From an uncultured Anaerolineaceae bacterium (lineage in GTDB: Bacteria > Chloroflexota > Anaerolineae > Anaerolineales > Anaerolineaceae): DNA of 23,561 nucleotides. The DNA is taken from assembly GCA_938020565.1 (NCBI GenBank), contig CALIHP010000025.1, positions 1-23,561 of the forward strand. The letters run 5' to 3'. Both the position numbers and the translations under genes were made by a program. The notes under the pieces were generated by a model, which saw only the letters and a list, made by a program, of their open reading frames with translations, did not search any database and was not told where the DNA came from. This document shows, in pieces, positions 7,262-15,077 of the stretch (position 1 is its first letter; each line of letters opens with the position of its first letter).

Positions 7262-10200
7262 ATGTTCAATAAAATCAAGACAGCTTTGGGCTTAGACCCC
7301 ATCCAGAAGAAACTCGACGATTTAATCGGAAAGGTTCCGGCGATTAACGCGCTGGAGGAAGCGTTCGAAAGGCTGAGCGACGAAGAGCTCAGCGCTAAAA
7401 CGGCGGAATTCCGTTCGCGTCTCGCGGACGGGGAAACGCTCGACGAGCTGCTCCCCGAGGCGTTCGCGACGATCCGCGAAACGTCGAAGCGGGTCCTCGG
7501 GATGCGCCCCTACGACGTGCAGCTGATCGGCGGTATGGCGCTGCACGATAAATCGATCGCCGAAATGCGGACCGGCGAGGGGAAAACGCTCTCCGCGACG
7601 CTTCCGGTCTACCTGAACGCGCTGGCGGGAAAAGGGGTCCACCTGATTACCGTTAACGATTATCTGGCGCGGCGCGACGCGCGCTGGATGGCGCCTGTTT
7701 ATAACTTCCTGAACCTTTCCGTCGGCGTTTTGCAGATGGCGGCGCGGACGGAGAACGGGAAGAAGGCGTTCCTGGTCGACCTGACGGTTTCGTCGGTCAA
7801 GGAAGATCAGGACCGGCTGCGCATGGTCCCGCGGCGCGAAGCGTACCTCGCCGATATTACGTATGGGACGAACGCTGAATTCGGGTTCGATTACCTTCGC
7901 GATAATATGACGATGAACTACGACGACCGCGTCCAGCGCGGCCACGCTTTCGCGCTGATCGACGAGGTCGACAACGTCCTGATCGACGAGGCGCGGACGC
8001 CGCTGATTATCTCCGGGCCGGCCTCCGACGACGTTGAAATGTATCATCGGATGGCGGCGATTATCCGGGAGCTGACCCCCGACGAATATGAGGTCAGCGA
8101 AAAGGATCATCAGGTCTATATCAACGACGCCGGGCTGGATCATGTCGAGGCGCTGCTGGGAATGACGCTCCGCGATCCGGCGCGGCCAGAGGAAATTACG
8201 CTGCGTCAGGAAGCGATCATGGGCTATATCGACCAGGCGCTGAAGGCTGAATTCCTGTATCATCGCAATAAAGAGTATCTCGTTCAGGGCGGGAAAGTCA
8301 TTATTGTCGACAGCTTTACCGGCCGGCTCATGCCCGGGAGGCGCTGGTCGAACGGGCTGCATCAGGCGATCGAGGCCAAGGAAGGCGTGAAAGTCGAGCC
8401 CGAAAACGTGACCTACGCGACGATCACGCTTCAGAATTATTACCGCATGTACAATAAAATCTGCGGAATGACCGGGACGGCGCTGACCGAAAAAGAGGAG
8501 TTTTATAAAATATACGGGCTGGACGTGATTCCCGTTCCGACGAACCTTGAATTCAGCGCGCGTCAGAAGAATTCCGAGCTGATCGAGCGGACGGCCAAAG
8601 ACGAAACCGGCTTCAGGTATACCTTCTACGCGCTGCGTTCCGATCCGGAGACGCCGGTATATTTCAAGCGAAAGGATTACGAGGACGTTATTTATCAGAG
8701 CGAAGAGGCGAAATTCCGCGCGATAACGGTCGAGATTCTGCGTAACTATATTCTCGGCCGTCCGCAGCTGATCGGGACGGCCTCAGTTGAGCATTCTGAA
8801 TATCTGGCGTCGCGGCTGAAGCCGGAGCCGCTGCGCCGGCTGATCCAGCTGAACATGCTGCGGCGGGTCTGGATGATCAAAAATAAGATTGAATACGTGG
8901 AATCGCCGATTAAGCAATTCGACCCCTTCCGCAAGGCGATCGAAACGATCGGCGCGAACGATATCCGTCCGTTCGCGCGCGAGCTGGGCGTCTCGCTGAA
9001 CCCGGACGATCCGGAAAATAAGGCGTATCTTCTCGCCGAATTCGAGCTGACCGAGAGCGAGTACCCGCGCTTCCTGGCGACGGTCGAAAGCGGGATCCGT
9101 CCGCAGGTTCTCAACGCGCGCAAGCATGACGAAGAAGGCATGATTATCGCGCAGGCGGGCGCGTTCGGGGCCGTGACGATCGCGACGAACATGGCGGGGC
9201 GGGGCGTCGATATCAAGCTCGGCGGCGAGCTGGACGAGGCGACGCTGCGCGACGTGAACCGCGTTCTCGTTCATAGCGGCGTCGATCCGTATAACCTGAC
9301 CAACGATGGGCGCTACGAGGAATTGAGCCGGTTGGACGAAGCCGATTTCGGCGTTTACGAGGAGTCGGTCGCGCGCTTCCGGACTTATATTGAGAACATG
9401 CATAAGGTTCGCGAGCTGGGCGGGCTCCACGTGATCGGATCGGAACGGCATGAGTCGCGGCGGATCGATAATCAGCTCCGCGGCCGCGCCGCGCGCCAGG
9501 GCGACCCGGGATCGTCGCGCTTCTTCCTCTCGCTTCAGGACGAAATCGTCCGTCTTTTCGGCGGCGCGCAGGTGGAGAACCTGCTCAATCGCGTAAATCT
9601 TCTGGACGAGAGCGTCCCGATGGAGCATGGCATGTTCTCCCGGCTCATCGAGCAGTCGCAGGAACGCGTCGAAGGGTCCAACTTCGACGTCCGGAAGCAT
9701 ACGCTGGAGTATGACGACGTCCTCAACAGTCAGCGGAAACGGATCTACGATCAGCGCGATCAGGCGTTCCTGAAAAAGGATCTCAGCGAAGATATTTACG
9801 ATATTCTCGAAACCGATCTGGACGCGCGGCTCGAAAAATACGGCGAAGAAGAAAACTGGCAGCTGGCCGCGTATTTTGACTCGGTTCAGCCGCCTTTCGA
9901 GATCGACGGGAATTTCCTTCCGGCTTTTACGACGCAGCTCCTGATTAACGAGCTGAACCGGGAGATCGCGTTTGACGTGCCTGAAGCGGACGCCCCCGCC
10001 TCGCCGGAGCGCGAGGAAGCGCTCCGTGAAGCGATCCTTGAGGAGCTTCTGACGCTGAGCCGGAAGGCGTTCGAGGCGGAAAATAAAATCGGCCTGGATC
10101 AGGCGGAGGCCCTGATCGCGAACGCGCGCGCCGGTTTCGACGCGCAGTCAGACGAACGCCGCGCCAATTTCGAACTGTTTGCCGAAGCGCTGGCGGACCG

Positions 10201-11464
10201 GCTGAAGAGCCGCGCCGAGGGCGAACGGGACGGCGAGATTCAAACTCCGCTGCGCGGCCAGGACCTGCTCGCGGAGGCGGGGAGCTTCGCGCGGATCAAC
10301 TTCCGCCTTTCTTCCGAGGATCAGCGCCTGCTGACGGACGGGGACGAAACGGTTCTCGATAAACTTCGCGGGCAGATCGAATCGACGTTATTCACGGTTT
10401 TCACCGCCCGGACGCATCAGGCTTTTTTGAAGCGGCTGGGCGACGATTACGTCCCGCCGGCGGAAACCCCCGAAAACTGGGAAGATTTCGGCGACGCGGC
10501 GATGAACGCCGTATCAGAAGGCTTCCTGAAACGCGCCGATCGGCTTTTCGGGGAGCAGGATCAAATCCGCGCCGACCTGAACGCCGCGCTGCGGTCGATC
10601 CCGGGTGAAGCGCTGAGGTATGGGCTGAACGACAGGCAGTGGAACGCGCTGCTGCGCGCCGCGGGGCAGGGAAAGCGGATCGCTTTCGACGCTAAAACGC
10701 ATCGGAAAACGTCGGTCGCCTATACGCGCCTGAACTTTTTGTACTACAGCGGGACGCTTCTCGACGGAAAATCGCGGCAGGAAATCCGCGATCTCGTCTG
10801 GGACCATTACCTGACGACGCTCGAACGGCTCCGCGCCGTCTTCGGCGAAATTGACTGGAAACGGCTCCGGAACCATTCGATCCCGCTGGATCAGCTCCGC
10901 GCGGAAACGCAGGCGCAGCTCAAAACGCTTCTCGGGGCGGACGTTTACGGCGAAATCGCCGCGCTCCCGCCGTCGGAGATCGGCGGGGACTGCGTCGAAA
11001 AAATCAAGGATCATTCAGGCGGCCGGATCCAGAACGAAATCTGCCGGATGGTTATCCTGCGCGCGATTACCGATCAATGGGTCCATTACCTGACCGAGAT
11101 TGAATCGCTCCGGGTCCGGATTTCGATGGAAGCCTACGCACAGCGGAACCCGCTTGTCGTGTACAAGACGCAGGCGGCGGAGCTGTTCAGTGAACTGCTG
11201 AAAAATATCCGCCGCGCGGTTGTTGAACGGATCTTTATTACCGCGCCGACGCTGGGAATGCTGACCGCCAGCGAACGTGTCAGCCTGAACGAGCTCCGAA
11301 AGGATCAGGAACGCGCGCTGCCGGCGGAGGAAGACCTGACGAAGGCTGAAGCGGACGAAGCGGAAGCCCGTCCGGAACCGGGCGGAAAACCGGAGGGCGG
11401 CGACGCGGAGGAGAAGCCGTCAACGGCAGCGCTGAAAAAGAAAAAGAAGAAGATGAAACGATGA
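7262..11464 (+). CDS. secA: Preprotein translocase ATPase SecA, unusually large
   Basis: Encodes 1400 aa, against roughly 800-900 in most bacteria. The ATP-driven motor pushes unfolded preproteins through SecYEG. The start is placed at ATG 7262 because MFNKIKTALG matches SecA N-termini; an in-frame ATG at 7133 would add 43 residues with no SecA likeness. Seen: Walker A RTGEGKT (about 103-109), DEVDNVLIDEARTPLI near 235-250, MTGTA, IATNMAGRGVDI near 641-652, and SERHESRRIDNQLRGRAARQG in the second motor domain. YDDVLNSQRKRIYDQR (about 817-832) opens the helical scaffold, and DQWVHYLTEIESLRVRIS with YAQRNPLVVYK (about 1270-1301) closes it. Extra material compared with E. coli: about 95 residues near 519-613, about 55-60 near 655-712, and about 300 between 836 and 1269. 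The C-terminal SEC-C zinc motif is absent; the tail is acidic then Lys-rich. holB overlaps by 4 bp. Confidence 0.95.
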   Translation: MFNKIKTALGLDPIQKKLDDLIGKVPAINALEEAFERLSDEELSAKTAEFRSRLADGETLDELLPEAFATIRETSKRVLGMRPYDVQLIGGMALHDKSIAEMRTGEGKTLSATLPVYLNALAGKGVHLITVNDYLARRDARWMAPVYNFLNLSVGVLQMAARTENGKKAFLVDLTVSSVKEDQDRLRMVPRREAYLADITYGTNAEFGFDYLRDNMTMNYDDRVQRGHAFALIDEVDNVLIDEARTPLIISGPASDDVEMYHRMAAIIRELTPDEYEVSEKDHQVYINDAGLDHVEALLGMTLRDPARPEEITLRQEAIMGYIDQALKAEFLYHRNKEYLVQGGKVIIVDSFTGRLMPGRRWSNGLHQAIEAKEGVKVEPENVTYATITLQNYYRMYNKICGMTGTALTEKEEFYKIYGLDVIPVPTNLEFSARQKNSELIERTAKDETGFRYTFYALRSDPETPVYFKRKDYEDVIYQSEEAKFRAITVEILRNYILGRPQLIGTASVEHSEYLASRLKPEPLRRLIQLNMLRRVWMIKNKIEYVESPIKQFDPFRKAIETIGANDIRPFARELGVSLNPDDPENKAYLLAEFELTESEYPRFLATVESGIRPQVLNARKHDEEGMIIAQAGAFGAVTIATNMAGRGVDIKLGGELDEATLRDVNRVLVHSGVDPYNLTNDGRYEELSRLDEADFGVYEESVARFRTYIENMHKVRELGGLHVIGSERHESRRIDNQLRGRAARQGDPGSSRFFLSLQDEIVRLFGGAQVENLLNRVNLLDESVPMEHGMFSRLIEQSQERVEGSNFDVRKHTLEYDDVLNSQRKRIYDQRDQAFLKKDLSEDIYDILETDLDARLEKYGEEENWQLAAYFDSVQPPFEIDGNFLPAFTTQLLINELNREIAFDVPEADAPASPEREEALREAILEELLTLSRKAFEAENKIGLDQAEALIANARAGFDAQSDERRANFELFAEALADRLKSRAEGERDGEIQTPLRGQDLLAEAGSFARINFRLSSEDQRLLTDGDETVLDKLRGQIESTLFTVFTARTHQAFLKRLGDDYVPPAETPENWEDFGDAAMNAVSEGFLKRADRLFGEQDQIRADLNAALRSIPGEALRYGLNDRQWNALLRAAGQGKRIAFDAKTHRKTSVAYTRLNFLYYSGTLLDGKSRQEIRDLVWDHYLTTLERLRAVFGEIDWKRLRNHSIPLDQLRAETQAQLKTLLGADVYGEIAALPPSEIGGDCVEKIKDHSGGRIQNEICRMVILRAITDQWVHYLTEIESLRVRISMEAYAQRNPLVVYKTQAAELFSELLKNIRRAVVERIFITAPTLGMLTASERVSLNELRKDQERALPAEEDLTKAEADEAEARPEPGGKPEGGDAEEKPSTAALKKKKKKMKR

Positions 11465-12456
11465 GTTTTGACGTTTACGGTCAGGATAACGCGCTTTCCG
11501 TTCTCCGCGGGCATCTCCGCCGCGGGGAAACCCGGCATGCCTACCTTTTTCACGGCGCGCCGGGAACGGGCCGCCGGACGTTGGCGCTGCGGATGGCGAT
11601 GGTTTTGAATTGCCTGAACCCGCCCGCGCCGGACGACTGCTGCGGGAGCTGCCGGATGTGCCGCCAGATTGCGGATATGCGTCATCCGGACCTGACAGTC
11701 GTTTCGACCGATACGCCCGGCGATATCCTGAAAATCGATGCGATCCGCGATTTGCAGCATACGCTGACGCTAACGCCGTACGAGGCGAGTTACCGGATCG
11801 CGATCCTGCTTCGCTTCGAGGAGGCGAATCCAGCTGCGCAGAATGCTCTGTTGAAAACGCTGGAAGAGCCGCCGGAACGGGTGAAGCTGTTTTTGACGGC
11901 GTCGTCGGAATCGGCCGTGCTCCCGACCGTTCTGTCGCGCTGCGAGCCGGTCCGCGTTCGTCCGATGCGCGTGGACGCGCTGATGGCGGCGCTGAGCGGG
12001 ACGGCGGACGGCGCCGATCCGGACGTCGTACGCCGCGCGGCGCATCTTTCCGGCGGACGGGTCGGCTTCGCGAGAACGCTGATCGCGGATTCGGAACGGC
12101 TGGAAAAGTATGAGGCGGAGGCGGCCGATTTTCTGGGACTCTTTGCGCTGAATACGCGGGAGAGGTTCGCGTTTGCCGCCGCGTTCCGCGATACGCGGCG
12201 GCGGGGCGAGCTGCGCGCGCTGTTCCAGGTTTGGGAAACGGCGCTGCGCGATTTGTTGCTTGCCGCGGCGGATGCCGACGAGCGGGAGGTTCCGCTGTCG
12301 TTTATCGCGCTGCGGGAGAGGATTCGGAGCGCTGCGGCGGGGAAAACGCCTGAGTTTTATCGGGCGCGGCTGGAGGCGCTGCGCCGTGCGGCGCTGAACC
12401 TGAACGCGAACGTCAGCCCGCAGCTGGCGTTAGAGAATTTCCTGTTGCGGTTATGA
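11461..12456 (+). CDS. holB: DNA polymerase III delta-prime subunit
   Basis: Encodes 331 aa, an AAA+ clamp-loader subunit that helps load the sliding clamp at replication forks. The N-terminus has the LFHGAPGTGRRTLA P-loop position, but the invariant Walker A Lys is Arg (Arg38) and the following Thr/Ser is Arg, so ATP binding is probably lost, as expected for delta-prime. A zinc-binding cluster is seen at Cys51, Cys60/61, Cys64 and Cys67, followed by NALLKTLEEPPE and the arginine-finger SRC motif (VLSRCEP, about 158-164). The length fits HolB rather than the longer tau/gamma subunit. The start overlaps the secA stop (ATGA, 11461-11464), suggesting coupled translation, though the two proteins have no known functional link. 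Confidence 0.88.
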   Translation: MSFDVYGQDNALSVLRGHLRRGETRHAYLFHGAPGTGRRTLALRMAMVLNCLNPPAPDDCCGSCRMCRQIADMRHPDLTVVSTDTPGDILKIDAIRDLQHTLTLTPYEASYRIAILLRFEEANPAAQNALLKTLEEPPERVKLFLTASSESAVLPTVLSRCEPVRVRPMRVDALMAALSGTADGADPDVVRRAAHLSGGRVGFARTLIADSERLEKYEAEAADFLGLFALNTRERFAFAAAFRDTRRRGELRALFQVWETALRDLLLAAADADEREVPLSFIALRERIRSAAAGKTPEFYRARLEALRRAALNLNANVSPQLALENFLLRL

Positions 12457-12474
12457 CGGGCGGCGCGGAAGCCG

Positions 12475-12483
12475 TGGTATAAT
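12475..12483 (+). promoter_or_regulatory. Extended -10 promoter of the tRNA gene
   Basis: TGGTATAAT: consensus TATAAT at 12478-12483 with an upstream TG, 16 bp before the tRNA 5' end. The -35 is weak (TGACGG near 12454-12459). Confidence 0.6.
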
Positions 12484-12499
12484 CTTTTCGTCGTACCCT

Positions 12500-12574
12500 G
12501 CCTCGGTAGCTCAATTTGGACAGAGCAAAGCACTCCTAACGCTTAGGTTGAGAGTTCGAGTCTCTCCCGGGGTA
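12500..12574 (+). tRNA. tRNA-Arg (anticodon CCT)
   Basis: A full cloverleaf can be drawn. Acceptor GCCTCGG (12500-12506) pairs with CCGGGGT (12567-12573); D-arm GCTC/GAGC; anticodon arm 12528-12544 with loop CTCCTAA, anticodon CCT at 12535-12537; five-base variable loop; T-arm GAGAG, TTCGAGT, CTCTC (12550-12566); discriminator A. CCA is not encoded. It would read the rare Arg codon AGG. Oddities: a G-U pair at the acceptor tip (1-72), a T-G pair in the acceptor stem and an A-C mismatch closing the anticodon stem (31-39). A T5 run follows at 12576-12580. Confidence 0.88.
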
Positions 12575-12578
12575 CTTT

Positions 12579-13421
12579 TTATCCTTTCTCGATCGGTACC
12601 CAGAGTTCCATTTTGTAATCGTCGGCGTACATGTCGCCGTTTCCGTATACCTCGAAATCAGGCGCGCCCGAATGACGATAGCCATGTTCCGGGAGGAACT
12701 CCTTCATGATAAACGCCCAGCCCGCATGGATGCAATCCGGGATTTTACCCGTCAATTCGACGACGGCGTATTCGGTCTCCGGGACGCTGAGGATTTCCAG
12801 CCCCAGCGCTTTCGCGAGCCCCTCGTCCCGAACGTCGTATCCCGCCAGGTAATTCAGGCTGCTCGGGTCCTGAATCTCGTAGCAGGCGCCGTAGCTCTGG
12901 CCGCTGCCGAGCGCTTCGAGCGTTTCTTCCGTGGCTTTCTCGAAGAGCCGGTCCCAGATTTTCGGGCATTCGCTCGATTCAATTCCTTTTGCGCCGATCC
13001 CGGCGATTTTGAAACCGGGTTTCCGTTGAATTTTTACGTTCATTTCATTTCCTCCGTTGACAGTCAGTGATAATTTGAGTTTTGAGTAGACCTTACCGTT
13101 CTTTCCTTTTCGAATTTCGGAAGGCGCGCAGCCATGGATCGCTTTGAACGCGACGGTAAACGCGTCGGCGGCGTCATATCCATACTTAACCGCGATATCG
13201 ATGATCTTTTGATCCGTGGATAGAAGATCAAGCGCGGCCATCGTCATCTTCCGCCGCCGGATATACTCCTGAAGCGGGACCCCGGTCAGGATCGAAAAAA
13301 TCCTGCTGAACATTGCGGCGGAATAGCCGGAGAGCTCCGCGATCTTTTTCGGCTCGATTTCTCCGTCTAAGGCTGCGTCAATGTAATCGATCGTTCGGTT
13401 AAAGGACTGGATCAAGTTCAT
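12579..13421 (-). CDS. AraC-family regulator with GyrI-like effector-binding domain
   Basis: Encodes 280 aa. The N-terminal half (1-105) is an AraC/XylS DNA-binding domain with two helix-turn-helix units (about 22-42, with IAELSGYSAAMFSRIF, and 73-93, with IIDIAVKYGYD). The C-terminal half (about 127-280) resembles the GyrI/Rob-type ligand-binding domain, which in relatives binds small, often lipophilic or cationic molecules. DNA-binding first and effector last is the usual order for this group. The start has GGAAGG about 7-8 nt upstream. An internal ATG at 13043 (Met127), exactly at the domain border, is preceded by GGAGG with a 7-nt gap, so a free effector domain of 154 aa could also be made. 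The target genes are unknown; the neighbouring rRNA methyltransferases are possible but unproven. The stop lies 4 bp after the tRNA gene on the other strand. Confidence 0.88.
   Translation of the reverse strand: MNLIQSFNRTIDYIDAALDGEIEPKKIAELSGYSAAMFSRIFSILTGVPLQEYIRRRKMTMAALDLLSTDQKIIDIAVKYGYDAADAFTVAFKAIHGCAPSEIRKGKNGKVYSKLKLSLTVNGGNEMNVKIQRKPGFKIAGIGAKGIESSECPKIWDRLFEKATEETLEALGSGQSYGACYEIQDPSSLNYLAGYDVRDEGLAKALGLEILSVPETEYAVVELTGKIPDCIHAGWAFIMKEFLPEHGYRHSGAPDFEVYGNGDMYADDYKMELWVPIEKG
13043..13055 (-). promoter_or_regulatory. Internal ribosome binding site and start in the AraC-type gene
   Basis: On the minus strand GGAGG (13055-13051), a 7-nt spacer, then ATG (13043-13041) in frame, encoding Met127 at the junction between the DNA-binding and effector domains. 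Better spaced than many true start sites in this window. Confidence 0.4.
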
Positions 13422-13583
13422 AGCGTTTCCTTCCGTTTTTATTGGACCTCCTTATGGCTTCAGTTTAGCCAATTCGCCGTAAACGTTCCCGAGATTCTTC
13501 GTACGGGTTTTATCGGGTTGGTCCGTTTCAGGAGGAGTCTGATATCGTTTTTCAGCGCGGATCGTTTCCTGGCGCTGTACAGT

Positions 13584-15065
13584 TTATTTCAGGCTGCGGA
13601 CGCGCTCGCCGCTGACGATGCCGATCCCGATCGGAACGCCGTTCCGATCCGTCAGGAACAGGTTCGTTCCCTTGGTTCGGACGCGATCGCTGCGTTGAAG
13701 CTCCTGTCCGCCCAGCCAGCGCTCGACTTCCGGCGGATCGAGCGCGATTTTTTCCGCCCCGATCTGTCCCCAGACATGCGTCGTCCAGTCGAAGTCAGCG
13801 ACCCAGCCGACCGATCGTCGGGACGCGATCCGCATTCCCATCGATTTCGCCGGCAGCTCGGCGAATTCGCTCAGGATCCGGTTCGGGACCGCCCAGACTT
13901 CTTCATCGCGAAAAACCAGCGTGCCTTCCTTCGCCGCGACGTCGGCGGCCGCGTCATATCCGAACAGGTCCTCCAACGCCGCCGCGGTCTCGCGTTCTTC
14001 CGCCGTCGTTGGGAGGCGGTAACCGCTTTTTGTAAACGGCCGGAACGCGGGCGGAGACGAAGCGCCCGGCGCGGATTCCTTTTTAATCAGCAGCGCGGCG
14101 AAAAACCCCGCCGTTTTAAAGCGATGCGGCCAGAGGCGGACGGCGCGTTCCGTTCTTTGATCGAGCGTCGTATGCCCGAACGCGCTGATCCCCGGCGCGG
14201 GGCGTGGAAGACGGCGATGAACGTCAAGAATATCGATCGCGCTGCCGAAGCGTTTGAGCGCGCTGTCGACGACGGCCTCGTCCTCCAGCGGGGACAGCGT
14301 ACAGGTAGAATAAACGAGCTGTCCACCCGGCCGAAGCGCGTTCAGAGCCGCCGTCAGGAGCCGGGACTGACGCTCCGCCAGCGCCGCTTCTTCCCGTTCG
14401 CTGATCGGGCGCATCGGATGCGAATCGATCGAGATCAGGCTTTGCATGCTGCATGGGGCGTCGAGCAGGATAAAATCAAACCGCTCGGGGAACCATTCGC
14501 CGATCCAGTCGCCCGAAAAATTCGTAACCAGCTGGTTCCTGGCTCCATAATTCTTTAAGACCTTCCGGAGCGCTCCGATCCGTCCCGCGCTGGAATCGTT
14601 CGCGAGAATCAGTCCGCGGTCGCTGCTGGCGCTGACGAGATGGGTCGTCTTTCCGCCCGGCGACGCCGCCATGTCCAGGATCAGCGGATTTCCCGCAAAG
14701 ACGGAATCCTCGACGAGCGAAACGGGAAGCATCGACGCGCTGTCCATGATATAAAACGCTCCTGCGCGATGTTCCACGGTCGTTCCCGGCGCAACCGCCG
14801 CCTCTGTTAACCGATAGCCGGAGGCGCAGAATTCAACCGGGGCCGCGGTCCAGCCATAGCGCGCGGATAGATTGTCGATCGTCCCGAACGCGCTCTTCGC
14901 GGGGTTCAGCCGGATCGCGGGCGGAAGCGTCAGCGTCTGAGCCGCTTCACTCGCCGCCACCCGTTCGTCGTCCGGGATCAGCCGCTCAAAGCGCGCGAGC
15001 ATCGTTTCGGAAAGCGGCTCAGTCGGCGCGGCGCGGCGGGACGATCGTTTCGATTTTTCAGCCAT
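13584..15065 (-). CDS. RsmF/Sun-family rRNA (cytosine-C5) methyltransferase
   Basis: Encodes 493 aa. Sun/NOL1/NOP2 AdoMet-dependent m5C RNA methyltransferase. Seen: AdoMet loop LDMAASPGGKTTH (about 138-150), motif IV DAPCS with Cys205, and motif VI YSTCTLSPLEDE with catalytic Cys255. The long C-terminal part (about 330-493) matches the RsmF plan, in which an RNA-binding PUA-like region follows the catalytic domain; E. coli RsmF makes m5C1407 of 16S rRNA. Closeness to RsmF rather than RsmB rests on size and this C-terminal part, so the exact target is inferred. Its start is 12 bp after the stop of the G1405 methyltransferase-like gene on the same strand, and it is the last gene of that run. 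No clear terminator is visible in the 162 bp before the AraC-type gene. Confidence 0.85.
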   Translation of the reverse strand: MAEKSKRSSRRAAPTEPLSETMLARFERLIPDDERVAASEAAQTLTLPPAIRLNPAKSAFGTIDNLSARYGWTAAPVEFCASGYRLTEAAVAPGTTVEHRAGAFYIMDSASMLPVSLVEDSVFAGNPLILDMAASPGGKTTHLVSASSDRGLILANDSSAGRIGALRKVLKNYGARNQLVTNFSGDWIGEWFPERFDFILLDAPCSMQSLISIDSHPMRPISEREEAALAERQSRLLTAALNALRPGGQLVYSTCTLSPLEDEAVVDSALKRFGSAIDILDVHRRLPRPAPGISAFGHTTLDQRTERAVRLWPHRFKTAGFFAALLIKKESAPGASSPPAFRPFTKSGYRLPTTAEERETAAALEDLFGYDAAADVAAKEGTLVFRDEEVWAVPNRILSEFAELPAKSMGMRIASRRSVGWVADFDWTTHVWGQIGAEKIALDPPEVERWLGGQELQRSDRVRTKGTNLFLTDRNGVPIGIGIVSGERVRSLK

Positions 15066-15077
15066 GCGGATCGCGGG

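Noticed and set aside
7000..7272. 90-aa plus-strand ORF between the ECF operon and secA
   Set aside because: It runs through the terminator hairpin and has no ribosome site or protein-like features.
7322..8362. 346-aa minus-strand ORF opposite secA
   Set aside because: It lies wholly antisense to a conserved SecA region, is rich in Arg, Pro and Asp as expected of a GC-rich shadow frame, and has no domain motif.
13518..14558. 346-aa plus-strand ORF opposite the RsmF-like gene
   Set aside because: Antisense shadow; the minus-strand frame carries both catalytic cysteine motifs, whereas this one is Arg-rich without recognisable features.
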